A program made the translations under genes and the position numbers. This document shows, piece after piece, positions 27,643 to 37,157 of a DNA stretch of 64,000 bases. The notes beneath the pieces were generated by a model. It did no database searches. It was not told where the DNA came from and was given only the letters and a program-made list of their open reading frames with translations. This DNA comes from CAVWXT01 sp963759115 (GTDB lineage Bacteria > Planctomycetota > Planctomycetia > Pirellulales > Thermoguttaceae): NCBI GenBank assembly GCA_963759115.1, contig CAVWXT010000005.1, positions 2,108,001 to 2,172,000 of the forward strand. Direction: 5' to 3'. Each line of letters starts with the position of its first letter. The stretch's first letter is position 1.

Positions 27643-28793
27643 TTACAGCATCGCCGATTCCTTCAGGGAGATTCCCTTCAGCGCCATCTTCAGCGCCTCG
27701 GGGTTGGGGGCCACCTCGAACGCCGTCGGCGCGGTCGATCATGTCCCGCTCGACCAAGTCGCGCAGACTCATGGTGAAGTCCTGCATGCCCTCCTCCTTG
27801 CCGATGCGGATGGCGTCGGGCAACTTGTCGTCGTTGCCGTCCAGCAGGAGCTTGCGGACGGTGGGCGTGAAGGTCATGATCTCGCACGTCGGGAACGCGC
27901 CCCACGCCCGGCATGATCGACGGCAGCAACTTCTGGGCGATGATGGCCCTCATGTTGAAGGCCATCGCGCTGCGCAGCGCGGCGTGCATGCTCTGGGGGA
28001 ACAGGTCGAGGATGCGGCCGACCGTGCTCGGCGAGGTCGAGGCGTGGATCGTGCCGAACACCAGGTGGCCCGTCTCGGCCGCCTGCAATCGCCGTTTCGA
28101 ACGTCTCGCGGTCGCGCATCTCGCCCACCAGCATCACGTCCGGGTCCTCGCGCACGGCGTGCTTCATGCCGATCGCGAAGTTCTTCACGTCCATGCCGAT
28201 CTCGCGCTGGTTGATCAGGCACTTGTCGTCGGTAAAGGTGAACTCGATCGGGTCTTCCAGCGTGAGGATGTGTTTGCGGTAGCGATGGTTGATCCAGTCG
28301 AGCATCGAGGCGATGGTGGTGCTCTTGCCCGAACCGGTGATCCCCGCCAAAAGGATCATTCCCTGGGCGAAAGTACACAATTCGGCCAGGGAGGGGGGAG
28401 AAAGAGGCCTTCGAAGTCGGGGACGGTGTTCTTCACGCACCGGGCGACCAGTCCGATGTGCCCCAGTTGCTGCAAAACATTCACGCGATATCGCCAGCGT
28501 TTCTCGTCGTATTCGATCGTGTGGGCGAAGTCGACCCCGCCGTCCTCCTCAAAGATCACCTTTCGCCGCTCTTGCATGTTGATCATGGGGAAGATCAGCC
28601 GCGCCATTTCCTCGTCGTCGATGGGGTCGCGGTTCAGCGGCCGCAGCGTGCCGTGGACGCGGACGAAGGGGGGCAGGCCGACCTTCAAGTGCAGATCGCT
28701 TCCTTCAAGCTTCACCACGACCCGGAAGAGCTTGTCGATCTCGAATTCTTGGCGCTTGCCCAGGAACCGCTGGTCGAGTGTACTGGTAGACAT
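27643..28793 (-). CDS. pilT: PilT-like retraction ATPase (frameshifted)
   Basis: It starts MSTSTLDQRFLGKRQEFEID, then has a PAS-like N-domain with GSDLHLKVGLPPFVRVHGTL. The Walker A GITGSGKST is intact. The Asp box is IEFTFTDDKCLINQREIGMD, Walker B is DVMLVGEMRD, and the His box is HLVFGTIHASTS. It ends LKESAML at the complement of TTA 27643-27645. The frame changes around 28400, 28100 and 27880. PilT powers type IV pilus retraction. It lies 22 bp before the eroded GspE-like gene, so the two are a unit, perhaps an active and an inactive subunit. Confidence 0.78.
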
Positions 28794-28860
28794 CGTCGGG
28801 ATATGAACCTCTTGTTACGAATTGGCGGCCGCGAAGCGCGGGCCGCGGGACTTGGTCATT

Positions 28861-29622
28861 CTAACGGGGATTCCTCGTTCTTGCATCACTGCGCTTCGTC
28901 TCTTCGATCGTGTATTGGCCGTAGTGGAAGATACTGGCCGCCAAAGCGGCGTCGGCGCCGCCCAAAAGGATGGCGTCGGCGAGGTGCTCGGGACATCCCG
29001 CGCCCCCGCTGGCCACTACCGGAATCGAAACCACGTCGGTCACCGCCCGGGTAATCTCCAAGTCATAGCCGTTCTTCGTGCCGTCGGCATCCATCGACGT
29101 CAGCACGATTTCGCCCGCCCCCAGGCGTTCGACCTCGCGGGCCCAGGCCACGGCCTCCAGGCCGGTGCCGATGCGCCCGCCGTTAATGTGTACCTCCCAA
29201 AACTCGCGGCCGTCGCGGATCACCCGTTTCGGGTCGATGTTGACAACGATGCACTGACTGCCGAAACGGCGAGCGGCCCGGCGAACGAAGTCGGGATCGC
29301 GACAAGCGGCCGAATTGATCGACACCTTATCGCACCCCGCCTTCAGCAGGGCGCGGATATCGTCGATCGTACGAATACCCCCGCCCACGGTCAGGGGCAT
29401 GAAAATCACCTCGGCGGTGCGGCGCACCACGTCGAGAATGATGTCGCGCCCTTCGTGGCTGGCGGTGATGTCCAGAAACACCAGCTCGTCGGCCCCTTCT
29501 CCTTCGTACCGTTCCGCAACCTCTACCGGATCCCCCGCATCGCGGAGGTTCAGGAAGTTGGTTCCTTTGACGACCCGGCCTCGATTCACATCGAGGCATG
29601 GAATGACCCTCTTCGCAAACAT
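28861..29622 (-). CDS. hisF: imidazole glycerol phosphate synthase subunit HisF
   Basis: The 253-aa TIM barrel has the catalytic Asp in IPCLDVNRGRVVKG (D11) and the second Asp in VVNIDPKRV. Phosphate-binding loops are MPLTVGGGIRTIDDI and PVVASGGAGCPEHL, and the C-terminal block is LGGADAALAASIFHYGQYTI. HisF converts PRFAR plus ammonia from HisH to IGP and AICAR in histidine synthesis. It is alone here, with no other his gene in the window. The ATG is the universal start of the family. Confidence 0.95.
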   Translation of the reverse strand: MFAKRVIPCLDVNRGRVVKGTNFLNLRDAGDPVEVAERYEGEGADELVFLDITASHEGRDIILDVVRRTAEVIFMPLTVGGGIRTIDDIRALLKAGCDKVSINSAACRDPDFVRRAARRFGSQCIVVNIDPKRVIRDGREFWEVHINGGRIGTGLEAVAWAREVERLGAGEIVLTSMDADGTKNGYDLEITRAVTDVVSIPVVASGGAGCPEHLADAILLGGADAALAASIFHYGQYTIEETKRSDARTRNPR

Positions 29623-29854
29623 CCACTATACTGTAATGTGACTTTTCGGCCGGGTCAACACCACCCCCATAAGAGATATACGCGGTTTTCACAATACGGG
29701 GGGGCACACGCTCGCGGCACGGGCGGCATCGGCCCAGCATACGCTGCCCACCGTCGAAACTGCGACGTTTGGCGGCCCACGCAACATCGGCCTGCGGCTC
29801 CACGCGCGGTAGAGCCATCGCCGTGCCGCGATGGTCGCCAAGTCAAGCCGGTTC

Positions 29855-30592
29855 TCACGGGCGATCGAAGCGGTGGGCCACGTTCTCGGCGAATTGGGCG
29901 GCCGCCGCGTCGAAATCCGCCAACATCTCGGCCACGGACTTGCCTGCCGTGGCCCGGCCCGCCGCAATCACCGTTTGACACTCGTTCTGGTCCATGAATC
30001 GGGCGGCGTCCAAGAGCCCCGGCTCGTCCTCCGGCGGCACCACCAAGAACCCGTGCTTGTCGGCATGAATCAAGTGGCCGGGCGCGACCTTGCGGCCGAA
30101 CACCTCAACGTCGCACCCCCAGCGCACGGGCGTGGCATAGGCGTGGCCCACGCAAAGCCGCCGAGCCAGCGCCTTGAAGCCCACGCTGTTCATCTCGTCC
30201 AGATCGCGGATGCCCCCGTCGATGATCGTTCCTACGCAGCCCAGCGCCCGGTGGACGCCGCTGACGACCTCGCCCCAGAAGGCGCCGATCACTCGCGGCT
30301 TGTCGAGGTCCTGCACCACGACAATCTTCGGCCCCGCCACGCTGCCCACGTAGGCGCGAAACTCGCTCCAGGCATTGGGGTTGTTCTGGCGGTGCGCCCG
30401 GTTGCTCGGCTCGAAAACCACGGTCACGGCGTAACCGACCATGGGGCCCATGTGCGGCATGAAGTCGCGGGCCTCTTCGATGTTGAAGCCGTCCCGGCCG
30501 GGATCGTGCCGAGTGATCTGTTCCCAACCGTTATAGATCGTCGGCGTGTTCCAGCGTTTCAGTTGCAGCAAGTCGGCATCGCTCAAGCGCAT
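29855..30592 (-). CDS. RraA-family aldolase/demethylmenaquinone-like protein
   Basis: The 245-aa protein fits the RraA/HMG aldolase family. It begins RLSDADLLQLKRWNTPTIYN, then has a substrate loop ALGCVGTIIDGGIRDLDEM with the conserved G-x-x-x-D-G-x-x-R-D motif. CVGHAYATPVRWGCDVEVFG and VAPGHLIHADKHGFLVVP with the family's DxxG follow. Such enzymes are divalent-metal aldolases or decarboxylases of 2-oxo acids. The substrate is unknown. No operon partner is visible. The preceding 29623-29854 interval shows nothing. Confidence 0.85.
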   Translation of the reverse strand: MRLSDADLLQLKRWNTPTIYNGWEQITRHDPGRDGFNIEEARDFMPHMGPMVGYAVTVVFEPSNRAHRQNNPNAWSEFRAYVGSVAGPKIVVVQDLDKPRVIGAFWGEVVSGVHRALGCVGTIIDGGIRDLDEMNSVGFKALARRLCVGHAYATPVRWGCDVEVFGRKVAPGHLIHADKHGFLVVPPEDEPGLLDAARFMDQNECQTVIAAGRATAGKSVAEMLADFDAAAAQFAENVAHRFDRP

Positions 30593-30613
30593 CTGTCACC
30601 CCGTGAACAGTCT

Positions 30614-30698
30614 GTTGAAAAAGGGGACTGGCTCCGAACGGACTAGCGAAAACTCTGCGAGAAACAATGGTCGTGAGGTGCCTGTCCCCTTTTTCAAC
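30614..30698. repeat. 85-bp palindromic MITE-like repeat, copy 1
   Basis: The ends are GTTGAAAAAGGGGACTGGCT and its partner GGTGCCTGTCCCCTTTTTCAAC. The same 85-bp unit occurs at 39119-39203 in the opposite orientation with about seven differences. It has no coding capacity. Confidence 0.85.
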
Positions 30699-30711
30699 GC
30701 GGATCCAGCGG

Positions 30712-32405
30712 TCACTCTACCTTCGCTCGCCCGAAAAGCGTCAGGCACATGTCATCGCTTTGCGGTCGGGCGCCGATAAAACGTTTCACGTCGTCGAGAA
30801 TGTATCGGCCCAACAGGTCGACGCGATCGCCGCCGGCGCCCAACAGCGTCAGGAGCCGCTGCTGGCCGTACAACTCGTCGTTGGCGTTCATCGCTTCGGT
30901 GATCCCGTCGGTATACAGGACCAGCGAGTCGCCGGGGACCAGTAGCAGCTTGTACTGGGCGTAATCCACCTCGTAGTCGACGCCCAGCGGCAGGCCGGCC
31001 TCGGCCTGAGCCACCGGCTGCACGCTCCCCGGCCCGCGATGCAGCAAAGGGGGCAGGTGGCCGGCGTTCACGATCGCCACTTCGTGCCGCCGCGGATCGA
31101 GCACGGCCAGCACCATCGTGACGAAACGATCTTCCCAGCCGCTGTCGCAGAAGGCGCGGTTCAGCCGGCCGATGGCCTCGGCGGGGGAAGGCTCGCTGGC
31201 CAGGCAGAAACGAGTCTCGGCCGAGAGCTTGGCCATCAGCAACGAGGCGGATATGCCCTTGCCGGAAACGTCGGCCACCACCACGGCCAACCGGCCGCCG
31301 GGCAACTCGACATAGTCATAGTAGTCGCCGCCCAGTTGGCTGGCCGGCTGGTAGAACTCGAAAAATTCATACTCGGGGATCCGCGGCGCGGCGGCCGGAA
31401 GGAATCCCCGCTGCACCTCGTGGGCCACCGCCAGCTCGCGCTTCAACGACTGGTCGCGCAACGCCGTCTCGTGCAATTGGGCGTTCTCCACCACGAACGC
31501 CACCTGGCAGGCCACGCTCGCCAGCACGTCCAGGTCGTCCTGCTTGAAGCGGTTCCGCTGATCGAGCGTGTCGAGTTGGATCACCCCCAGCGATTCGCCG
31601 TCGCGGGTGATCAGCGGCGCACACATCATCGAGCGGATGTTGAAATCGACGATGCTGTCGGCCATGTCGAAACGCGCGTCCGCGGCGGCATCGGCCGAGA
31701 GCAAGGCCTCCTTGGTCTCCATCACGCTGTTGATGATCGTGCGGCTGATGCGCACGGTCTGCGTGTCGTCGCGGCGGCGGTACTTGATGGCCTTGGGCGC
31801 CAGCGCCGCGTCTGCGCGTCGCGGAGCACGATGAAACCCCGGTCGGCCTGCGAAAAGATCGCGAACAGGCTGTCCAGCAGCTTGGGCAACACTTCCGCCA
31901 ACCCCAGGGCCTTCCCCAAGTGCTGGCTGATCTCGATCAGGGCCTTCAGCTTCGCTTCGGTGTTCAACTCCAATCGCAGGCCGGTGGAACTCGAGGGGAC
32001 GTTCAGTTTCGACATCAGCGACGAGATGTCCGACGCCTGCCGCTCGTCGTCCACCATCACGGCCTCGGTGGGCGAGTCGCCGTGGCGGGTCGGCGGGGCG
32101 GCGTTCGGCTCCGGCGAACCGAGATGAAACGTGAACGAGAGGTCGCAGATGCCGACCTCGTCGCCCTCGTTGAGCGCCTGGCGCTGCGTGACGGGCCGGC
32201 CGTTGAGGAACGTGCCGTTGCGGCTGTGCAAGTCCTCCAGATAGAAGACGCCGTCGCTATTGAGAATCCGCGCGTGTTGCCGGCTGACGGAGGCCGATTC
32301 CAAAACGATCTCGCATGCCGGATGCCGGCCGAGAACCATCGATGCCCCTTCCAGTGGAAACAATTGGCCCGGAGGGAGACCTTGCAGCGCCCGGAGTACA
32401 GCCAT
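30712..32405 (-). CDS. FHA-GAF-PP2C (SpoIIE-type) phosphatase (frameshifted)
   Basis: The start is ATG 32405 (MAVLRALQGLPPGQLFPLEG). The FHA domain has GRHPACEIVLESASVSRQHA and LHSRNGTFLNG. The GAF-like domain spans KALIEISQHLGKALGLAEVL to LACQVAFVVENAQLHE. The SpoIIE phosphatase has LGGDYYDYVELPGGRLAVVV, ADVSGKGISASLLMAKL, NAGHLPPLL and VLYTDGITEAMN. One frame change near 31810 joins the two halves. It should bind phosphothreonine proteins through FHA and dephosphorylate a regulator. Partner kinase or anti-sigma factor is not visible here. Confidence 0.85.
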
Positions 32406-32545
32406 ACGAATGCCCGTGAGACGACCGTCGGAACGAAGCCAATGCGATTGTAGCGCCGGAGGGACCAGGCCGTCAACCACCCGGCCACACGCTCTTGACA
32501 CCGATGGATTGCACCTCTAAGGTAGTGTGGTGCCTTGGAGCACGT

Positions 32546-32616
32546 TGGGGAATGGTGTAACGGTAGCACGAGTGACTCTGGATCACTTAGTCAAGGTTCG
32601 AATCCTTGTTCCCCAG
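32546..32616 (+). tRNA. tRNA-Gln (CTG)
   Basis: A 71-nt cloverleaf: acceptor TGGGGAA pairs with TTCCCCA, with G as discriminator. The anticodon stem AGTGA/TCACT encloses CTCTGGA, so the anticodon is CTG (glutamine). The T arm is CAAGG/CCTTG around TTCGAAT. The CCA end is not encoded (CTA follows). A direct repeat lies about 220 bp downstream, so it could mark an island edge. Confidence 0.93.
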
Positions 32617-33138
32617 CTAATGATTCTGGCAGGCTCTGGCCGCCCTTGCCATCCGGGGCGACGAACAGAATCCGCCGCTTGCCGCCGGAATCCGTGGATA
32701 TGCTTGCCACGATCTACTTGATCGACTTGCGTTTCCGCGTCCGCTCTCTGTCCCGCGTTCGCACCCTTTCGCAAGTCCGCCTTGCCCAGTTTCACGACCC
32801 CGCAAAGCCCCCTGGCATCGCCTGCAACGGCTTGCGGACTTGCCGCACAATTGGCCCCGCCCTTGCCCTGCCTGAGCGTTCCTCGGACCCCTTGAACGTG
32901 TTCGGATACCTCGGGCGTAGAATCGAGCCGTAGGCGTTTGGGGCACTGCTACTCGCTGTCGTGGCAAACTGCGACTCCCGGACTTACTTGACCGTCTCTC
33001 CAGGGTACTTGGCTCGAATGACTGAATCATGATCCTGGCCATTTCTTCGCCTGGATGGAAACGCCACGGAAGCCCACGGCACTGGCAAATCCAGTGGCAC
33101 ACCGCCTCTTGTCAGTGCCACCCCGCCAACCACGAAGC
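32617..33138. other. non-coding interval after tRNA-Gln
   Basis: It contains the left 100-bp direct repeat (32832-32932) and a short palindrome CACTGGCAAATCCAGTGGCA near 33080. No gene is supported; open frames here have no recognisable content. Confidence 0.4.
32832..32932 (+). repeat. 100-bp direct repeat, left copy
   Basis: A segment from TTGCGGACTTGCC to CGTAGAATCGAGCCGT recurs at 35163-35263 in the same orientation at about 90% identity. The two copies bracket 2.2 kb containing the PAAR-like gene and IS30. Confidence 0.8.
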
Positions 33139-33516
33139 TCAGTCAGTTCGCCGTTGCATCGAAACGATTCTCAGCCGGTCCGACATGCTGCTGATCGGCA
33201 GGCCCTGAACTAGCTCGGTTGCGCCCTGACGGCTGATGCCGAGGGCCATGTACTGGAACATCCGATGTTTTGTGGCGGCCTCATCTCCGGTCGATGACTT
33301 GAAGTCGCTCTTCCCTTTGAGCACGATGACCTTGCCGCCGACCCCCACGGTCTGGCCGCCGGGATTGCCGGGCGAGTTCTGGTACATATTTGGGTACGGT
33401 ATCGGAACCGGGCCGGAGGGCGAAGGCGGCAGAGGTGTTCCACACTCGAGAAACACTGCTTTTGCCCTCACCCATTGAGCTAGCGACATTGCAGCCGCTT
33501 CTTCGACCTTTCCCAT
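33139..33516 (-). CDS. PAAR-like (DUF4150-type) protein
   Basis: The 125-aa product starts MGKVEEAAAMSLAQWVRAKA after AAGGGGG 6 nt upstream. Its core GPVPIPYPNMYQNSPGNPG, then KVIVLKGKSDFKSSTGDEAA, matches the PAAR-like group that caps VgrG spikes of contractile injection systems. No VgrG, effector or sheath gene is nearby, so it is an orphan, perhaps delivered by a system encoded elsewhere. The C-terminal 35 aa (RMFQYMALGISRQGATELVQ) are not typical of a PAAR repeat. Confidence 0.65.
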   Translation of the reverse strand: MGKVEEAAAMSLAQWVRAKAVFLECGTPLPPSPSGPVPIPYPNMYQNSPGNPGGQTVGVGGKVIVLKGKSDFKSSTGDEAATKHRMFQYMALGISRQGATELVQGLPISSMSDRLRIVSMQRRTD

Positions 33517-33899
33517 GATTACCCCCTTGGAGAGCATCTCCCAAATTGTATTATGTGGCCGTTCGGCGTCAAACACCGAACGGCACATTGCAGCCGTCAA
33601 CCGCCAGCGCAAGCCGAAGAATCAAGTCAAGCGGCAAGAACGTGATTGTAGCTTGCCCCTGCGACAGAGGAAATCGTCCCCCGCAAGAGAACAGCAGGTT
33701 CTTCAGGAACCGCCCCAAACCCAATTTGGAAATCATTGTTTTGTCGGGGCGAAATGTACTGGCCGAATAGTTATCCGCCTGACAATGGTGTTTCCCTGCC
33801 TTCCCGACGAGCCAAGGCATTGTGGAGTCCCATTCGCCTGCGGCAACTAGCCCACGTTCACCGTGGCTAACCCATTAGCGCTAACTCTGTAGAGTTGAC
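33517..33899. other. non-coding interval before IS30
   Basis: There is no convincing gene. The segment is lower in GC than its neighbours. It is upstream of the PAAR-like gene on the minus strand and presumably holds its promoter. Confidence 0.35.
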
Positions 33900-33902
33900 T
33901 TT

Positions 33903-34995
33903 CCCGCTGTCAAGTCTCAATCGCAACCTTTAGGCGAGAGGCGAGAACTTCGTTGGGAGTTCGATAGCCGAGGCGTTTTCTCGGACGGTCGTTGAGAAGT
34001 TGTTGGACTTTGGTAAAACGATGATTGGGGATGCCGACCAGATCCGTACCTTTGGGAAAGAACTGTCGGACCAGGCCGTTGGTGTTTTCGTTCGTGCCGC
34101 GCTGCCACGCGCAGTACGGCTTCGCAAAGTAGATCTTCAAAGCGGCTTCCTCCGTCAACTGCTCGTGCTCGGCGAACTCCTTGCCGTTGTCCAGCGTCAG
34201 CGTCTTCCGCAGCTTCGGAGGCGTGGTCCGATACAACTCGGCGGCGGTCTGACGGACCGTCGCCGCCTGCAAGGTGGGAACCTTGCCCAGCAACAAATAG
34301 CCCGACTTCCGCTCGACCAGCGTGACGGCGCCGCCGCGTCGGTTGGCGCCCACGATGGTGTCCCCTTCCCAGTCGCCGAAGCGACGGCGGCGATCCACGA
34401 CCACGGGGCGTCCCTCGATGCTCGTGCCGGTGCGAATCCGCCCGCGTTTTTCCCAGTTGGGCCGCTGTCGGCCCAGACGCCGCAGATAACGCCGCCAGTG
34501 CTTCCCGGTGGCCTCCTCGCCGCCGATCCAGGCGTAGATCGTTGGGGGCGAAATCCACTGTCGCCGATCGCCGGGAAAGTCGCTGCGCGCGCGACCGGCG
34601 ATCTGGTCGGGCGACCATCGCCGCCGCAGGCGATCCCGGACATAACGCCGCACTTCCGGCCGTTGCATCTTGGCGACCCACGGACGTTCACTCCGCCGCC
34701 GCCGAGCCTTTCCCTCGGCCGCCACCGCCCAATAGCCGTTGCGGCTGCGATTGCGTCGCAGTTCGCGGGAAATCGTGCTCTTGCTGCGGCCGAGCCGGTC
34801 GGCGATCTGCGTCTGCATTTTTCCCGCCCTGTGCTCGTGGGCTATGATTTCACGTTCTTCCAGGGTAAGATGACCTGCCATCGCGGGGACTCCTTTTTGC
34901 ATGGACCTTCCTCAAAAACGCCCATTCAAACGTCCCTGCGATGTTTTCACCTATACCAGTCTTCCATACGGTTGCGATTCAATTCTAACAGCGGG
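33903..34995 (-). mobile_element. IS30-family insertion sequence
   Basis: The terminal inverted repeats begin CCCGCTGT at 33903 and end ACAGCGGG at 34995, and continue to a shared ATCGCAACC with mismatches. A TTT target duplication flanks the element (33900-33902 and 34996-34998). The 1093-bp length and single intact ORF are typical of IS30, so it may still be active. Confidence 0.85.
33910..34902 (-). CDS. IS30-family transposase
   Basis: The 330-aa protein is intact. The N-terminal HTH is LTLEEREIIAHEHRAGK with IADRLGRSKSTISREL. The DDE core has GDWEGDTIVG, TLDNGKEFAEHE and the Glu in GTNENTNGLVRQFFPKG. It ends in RPRKRLGYRTPNEVL, the usual IS30 terminus. It catalyses cut-and-paste/circle transposition. 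Confidence 0.93.
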   Translation of the reverse strand: MQKGVPAMAGHLTLEEREIIAHEHRAGKMQTQIADRLGRSKSTISRELRRNRSRNGYWAVAAEGKARRRRSERPWVAKMQRPEVRRYVRDRLRRRWSPDQIAGRARSDFPGDRRQWISPPTIYAWIGGEEATGKHWRRYLRRLGRQRPNWEKRGRIRTGTSIEGRPVVVDRRRRFGDWEGDTIVGANRRGGAVTLVERKSGYLLLGKVPTLQAATVRQTAAELYRTTPPKLRKTLTLDNGKEFAEHEQLTEEAALKIYFAKPYCAWQRGTNENTNGLVRQFFPKGTDLVGIPNHRFTKVQQLLNDRPRKRLGYRTPNEVLASRLKVAIET

Positions 34996-35432
34996 TTTGG
35001 AAAAATGGTTTTTTTCTCTGTCAGGAATCGGGGTTCGGCGGTCTATACGGGTGTAGACGGTGGAGGGTAACCTTGACCAAATTCGTGGTTGGTACGGCGA
35101 GCAACTTAGGGTGTTTACTCAGAGGGCGCACCACAGGTTGAAAGAGTGTGGAAGTCGGTAGGTTGCGGACTTGCCACATAATGGGCCCCCGCCCTTGCCC
35201 CGCCTGTGCGTTCCTCGGGCCCCTTGAACGTGTTCGGATACCTCGGGCGTAGAATCGAGCCGTTATCTCCAGAGGAAACGCGCAAAGGCGTCGCTGGTTG
35301 TCGTAATGCCATCGTGATATCGGGTCGGATTGTCGTTTCTATTCGCTTCTGCGGCAAACCAAAACTTCCGACCACTATAATCGTCTCGTGCAGGGGGTGC
35401 CCCCCTTTAACCTCCGCGGCCATATTTGCATA
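34996..35432. other. non-coding interval between IS30 and the reverse transcriptase
   Basis: It holds the right copy of the 100-bp repeat (35163-35263) and the 3' side of the reverse transcriptase transcript. No gene is supported. Confidence 0.4.
35163..35263 (+). repeat. 100-bp direct repeat, right copy
   Basis: This is the partner of 32832-32932, in the same orientation, with about ten differences concentrated in the first half. Confidence 0.8.
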
Positions 35433-37157
35433 TCAACTAAGATACCCGCCACCAAGTAACAACCCTTCAAGTCCGATCCCCTCCTTCTCCTCCAATCGCG
35501 TTGTTGCCAAATGTCTCATCTCGTTACGGCTTAGATGTCGAAGAAGGCATTCACTTTCCCCTAGATAAGACCACCGTCTAATGGCGTCTCCTTCTTGCTG
35601 ACCTCCGCCGCGACAGATGTTTACTAGCATGCGGCTCCCCGGAAAGAGCGGCGCTAGCAGTTCGTTTGAAATGTCTACCGAGAAATGAAGGGCCAAAGCT
35701 GCGACACTCTCCGCAACGGCCCGGTCAACCGCATAGGGCAATTTCGATTTGATCTTGATCTCGAGATGTGAATCCGCCAACTCACAAAAAGTGGCAACAA
35801 CACGTCCCGGCATCTGCAAAACGCCAGTGACATCACCGGTCTGCAATGCGCCAAGCAATGCCCGATACTCGCCAAACTCATCCCCGGCTGGGAGGCTTTT
35901 CATTAGATCCGAATAGGTTGTAGAATCAAGCAAGTATAGCAGCCTGCTGATGCGATACCGGCATTTCTGGACATACCATCGCCGCCGCATTCCACTTTGG
36001 GGAATATCCTGTTCTCTTTGCTCGCAAAGCTCCTTGTGAAGCCGAACCCGCAACTCCCTGGCACGGTCGATAAACCACCTTTCAGATTTTAGCAAGACGC
36101 CAAACAGCCGGCGGAATCCGTACTTTCTGACAAATCGCCGATATGGAGCATATCGGCTCTGTGTGGTAAGTCGCTGTATCGGCAAAGAGAACCCTTCGCT
36201 TACTAGAGCCTCACGCAAGACGTTGGCTCGCTTTGGATATACCACAAGATAAGAAGACAGGTCGTCGATGAATGACTCAAATGACGCCGCATTTTCCCGT
36301 CCGGACATTTCTGGCATTTCCTTCATCCACACATCGGCAGATACGGTGTCTCGCTTTCCAGGGTGGAACTTCAAGTCGATCCGGCGTATTTGCTCCTCCA
36401 ATTTCGCGTATGCCGATTCCACCATATCAGGCGGGCAGAGAACGATAATGTCGTCAACGTATCGGAAGTAGCGATCGCCGAATTGCTGCTCCATCGCAAC
36501 ATCGACATCCTCCAATGCAATGTTGCCCAGAAGGTGCCCCAGTTCAGGGCCGATTGGAATTCCCGTGGGTGACGCTTGTCGAAGGTTGCCTAGGAGATTG
36601 TGGGCCACGCGCTTGGTTGGGACGGAATCAACTTTCGCTAAGCGAGAGTTAAGTCGCGGCTCAAGGGCATTCCAAGTGACACTAGGATAGAAATGTCTTA
36701 TGTCCGTGACGAGAGCCACATTGTTGGGGAAAGATTGGAAGAATGCCCTTATGCCAGAGTTTCTCGAAACATATCCACGCTGATAGAACACGAAGGTTCT
36801 GCCAGCCTCAGCGTACCGTGGCCACAGGTAGCTAAAGACGCGGGAACTGGTCTGAAACGACGCTTCTCTCGACAGCAGATCAAGAAGGTATGCCTCGGCG
36901 AGGATTGTCGTCGGGCTCCCGATCATGAAATCGCGATATCGAGGGTCCTTTCCATTCTCCAACTCCTTAAGAACCTTGAAACGATAATAGTACCATTGTT
37001 CCCTAAATTGCGTCTTATGGAGAACACTCACCGTGGCCCAGTCCGGCCGATTGCGATTCACCTCGTGATCAACAAGGGCCCGTAGCGCAACATACGTCGG
37101 CTTATGTACAAGCCGACAAGCATTTAATGCACGAGCCACGAGGGCATGTGGGGTCAC
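35433..37157 (-). CDS. reverse transcriptase, unclassified, YVDD active site
   Basis: The 574-aa protein has a full RT palm. Motif A is VTDIRHFYPSV (D152), motif B GIPIGPELGHLLGNI (199-213), motif C FRYVDDIIVL with YVDD at 233-236, and motif D LKFHPGKRDT. The N-terminus to about 140 carries fingers-like motifs. The C-terminal 285 aa are unlike the maturase or endonuclease of group II intron proteins and match nothing I know; they look helical and include a basic part (KSERWFIDRARELRVRLHKE). It lacks the NAXXH and VTG motifs of retron RTs as far as I can see. It starts with GTG overlapping the upstream stop (GTGA), so translation is coupled. I infer a defence-type (UG/Abi-like) RT. Confidence 0.85.
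   Translation of the reverse strand: MTPHALVARALNACRLVHKPTYVALRALVDHEVNRNRPDWATVSVLHKTQFREQWYYYRFKVLKELENGKDPRYRDFMIGSPTTILAEAYLLDLLSREASFQTSSRVFSYLWPRYAEAGRTFVFYQRGYVSRNSGIRAFFQSFPNNVALVTDIRHFYPSVTWNALEPRLNSRLAKVDSVPTKRVAHNLLGNLRQASPTGIPIGPELGHLLGNIALEDVDVAMEQQFGDRYFRYVDDIIVLCPPDMVESAYAKLEEQIRRIDLKFHPGKRDTVSADVWMKEMPEMSGRENAASFESFIDDLSSYLVVYPKRANVLREALVSEGFSLPIQRLTTQSRYAPYRRFVRKYGFRRLFGVLLKSERWFIDRARELRVRLHKELCEQREQDIPQSGMRRRWYVQKCRYRISRLLYLLDSTTYSDLMKSLPAGDEFGEYRALLGALQTGDVTGVLQMPGRVVATFCELADSHLEIKIKSKLPYAVDRAVAESVAALALHFSVDISNELLAPLFPGSRMLVNICRGGGQQEGDAIRRWSYLGESECLLRHLSRNEMRHLATTRLEEKEGIGLEGLLLGGGYLS

Noticed and set aside
35433..37157. The reverse transcriptase as the missing protein of the three introns
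   Set aside because: It has no maturase domain, sits in its own coupled operon rather than in an intron, and has a YVDD rather than the usual YADD motif. A trans-acting link cannot be excluded but nothing supports it.
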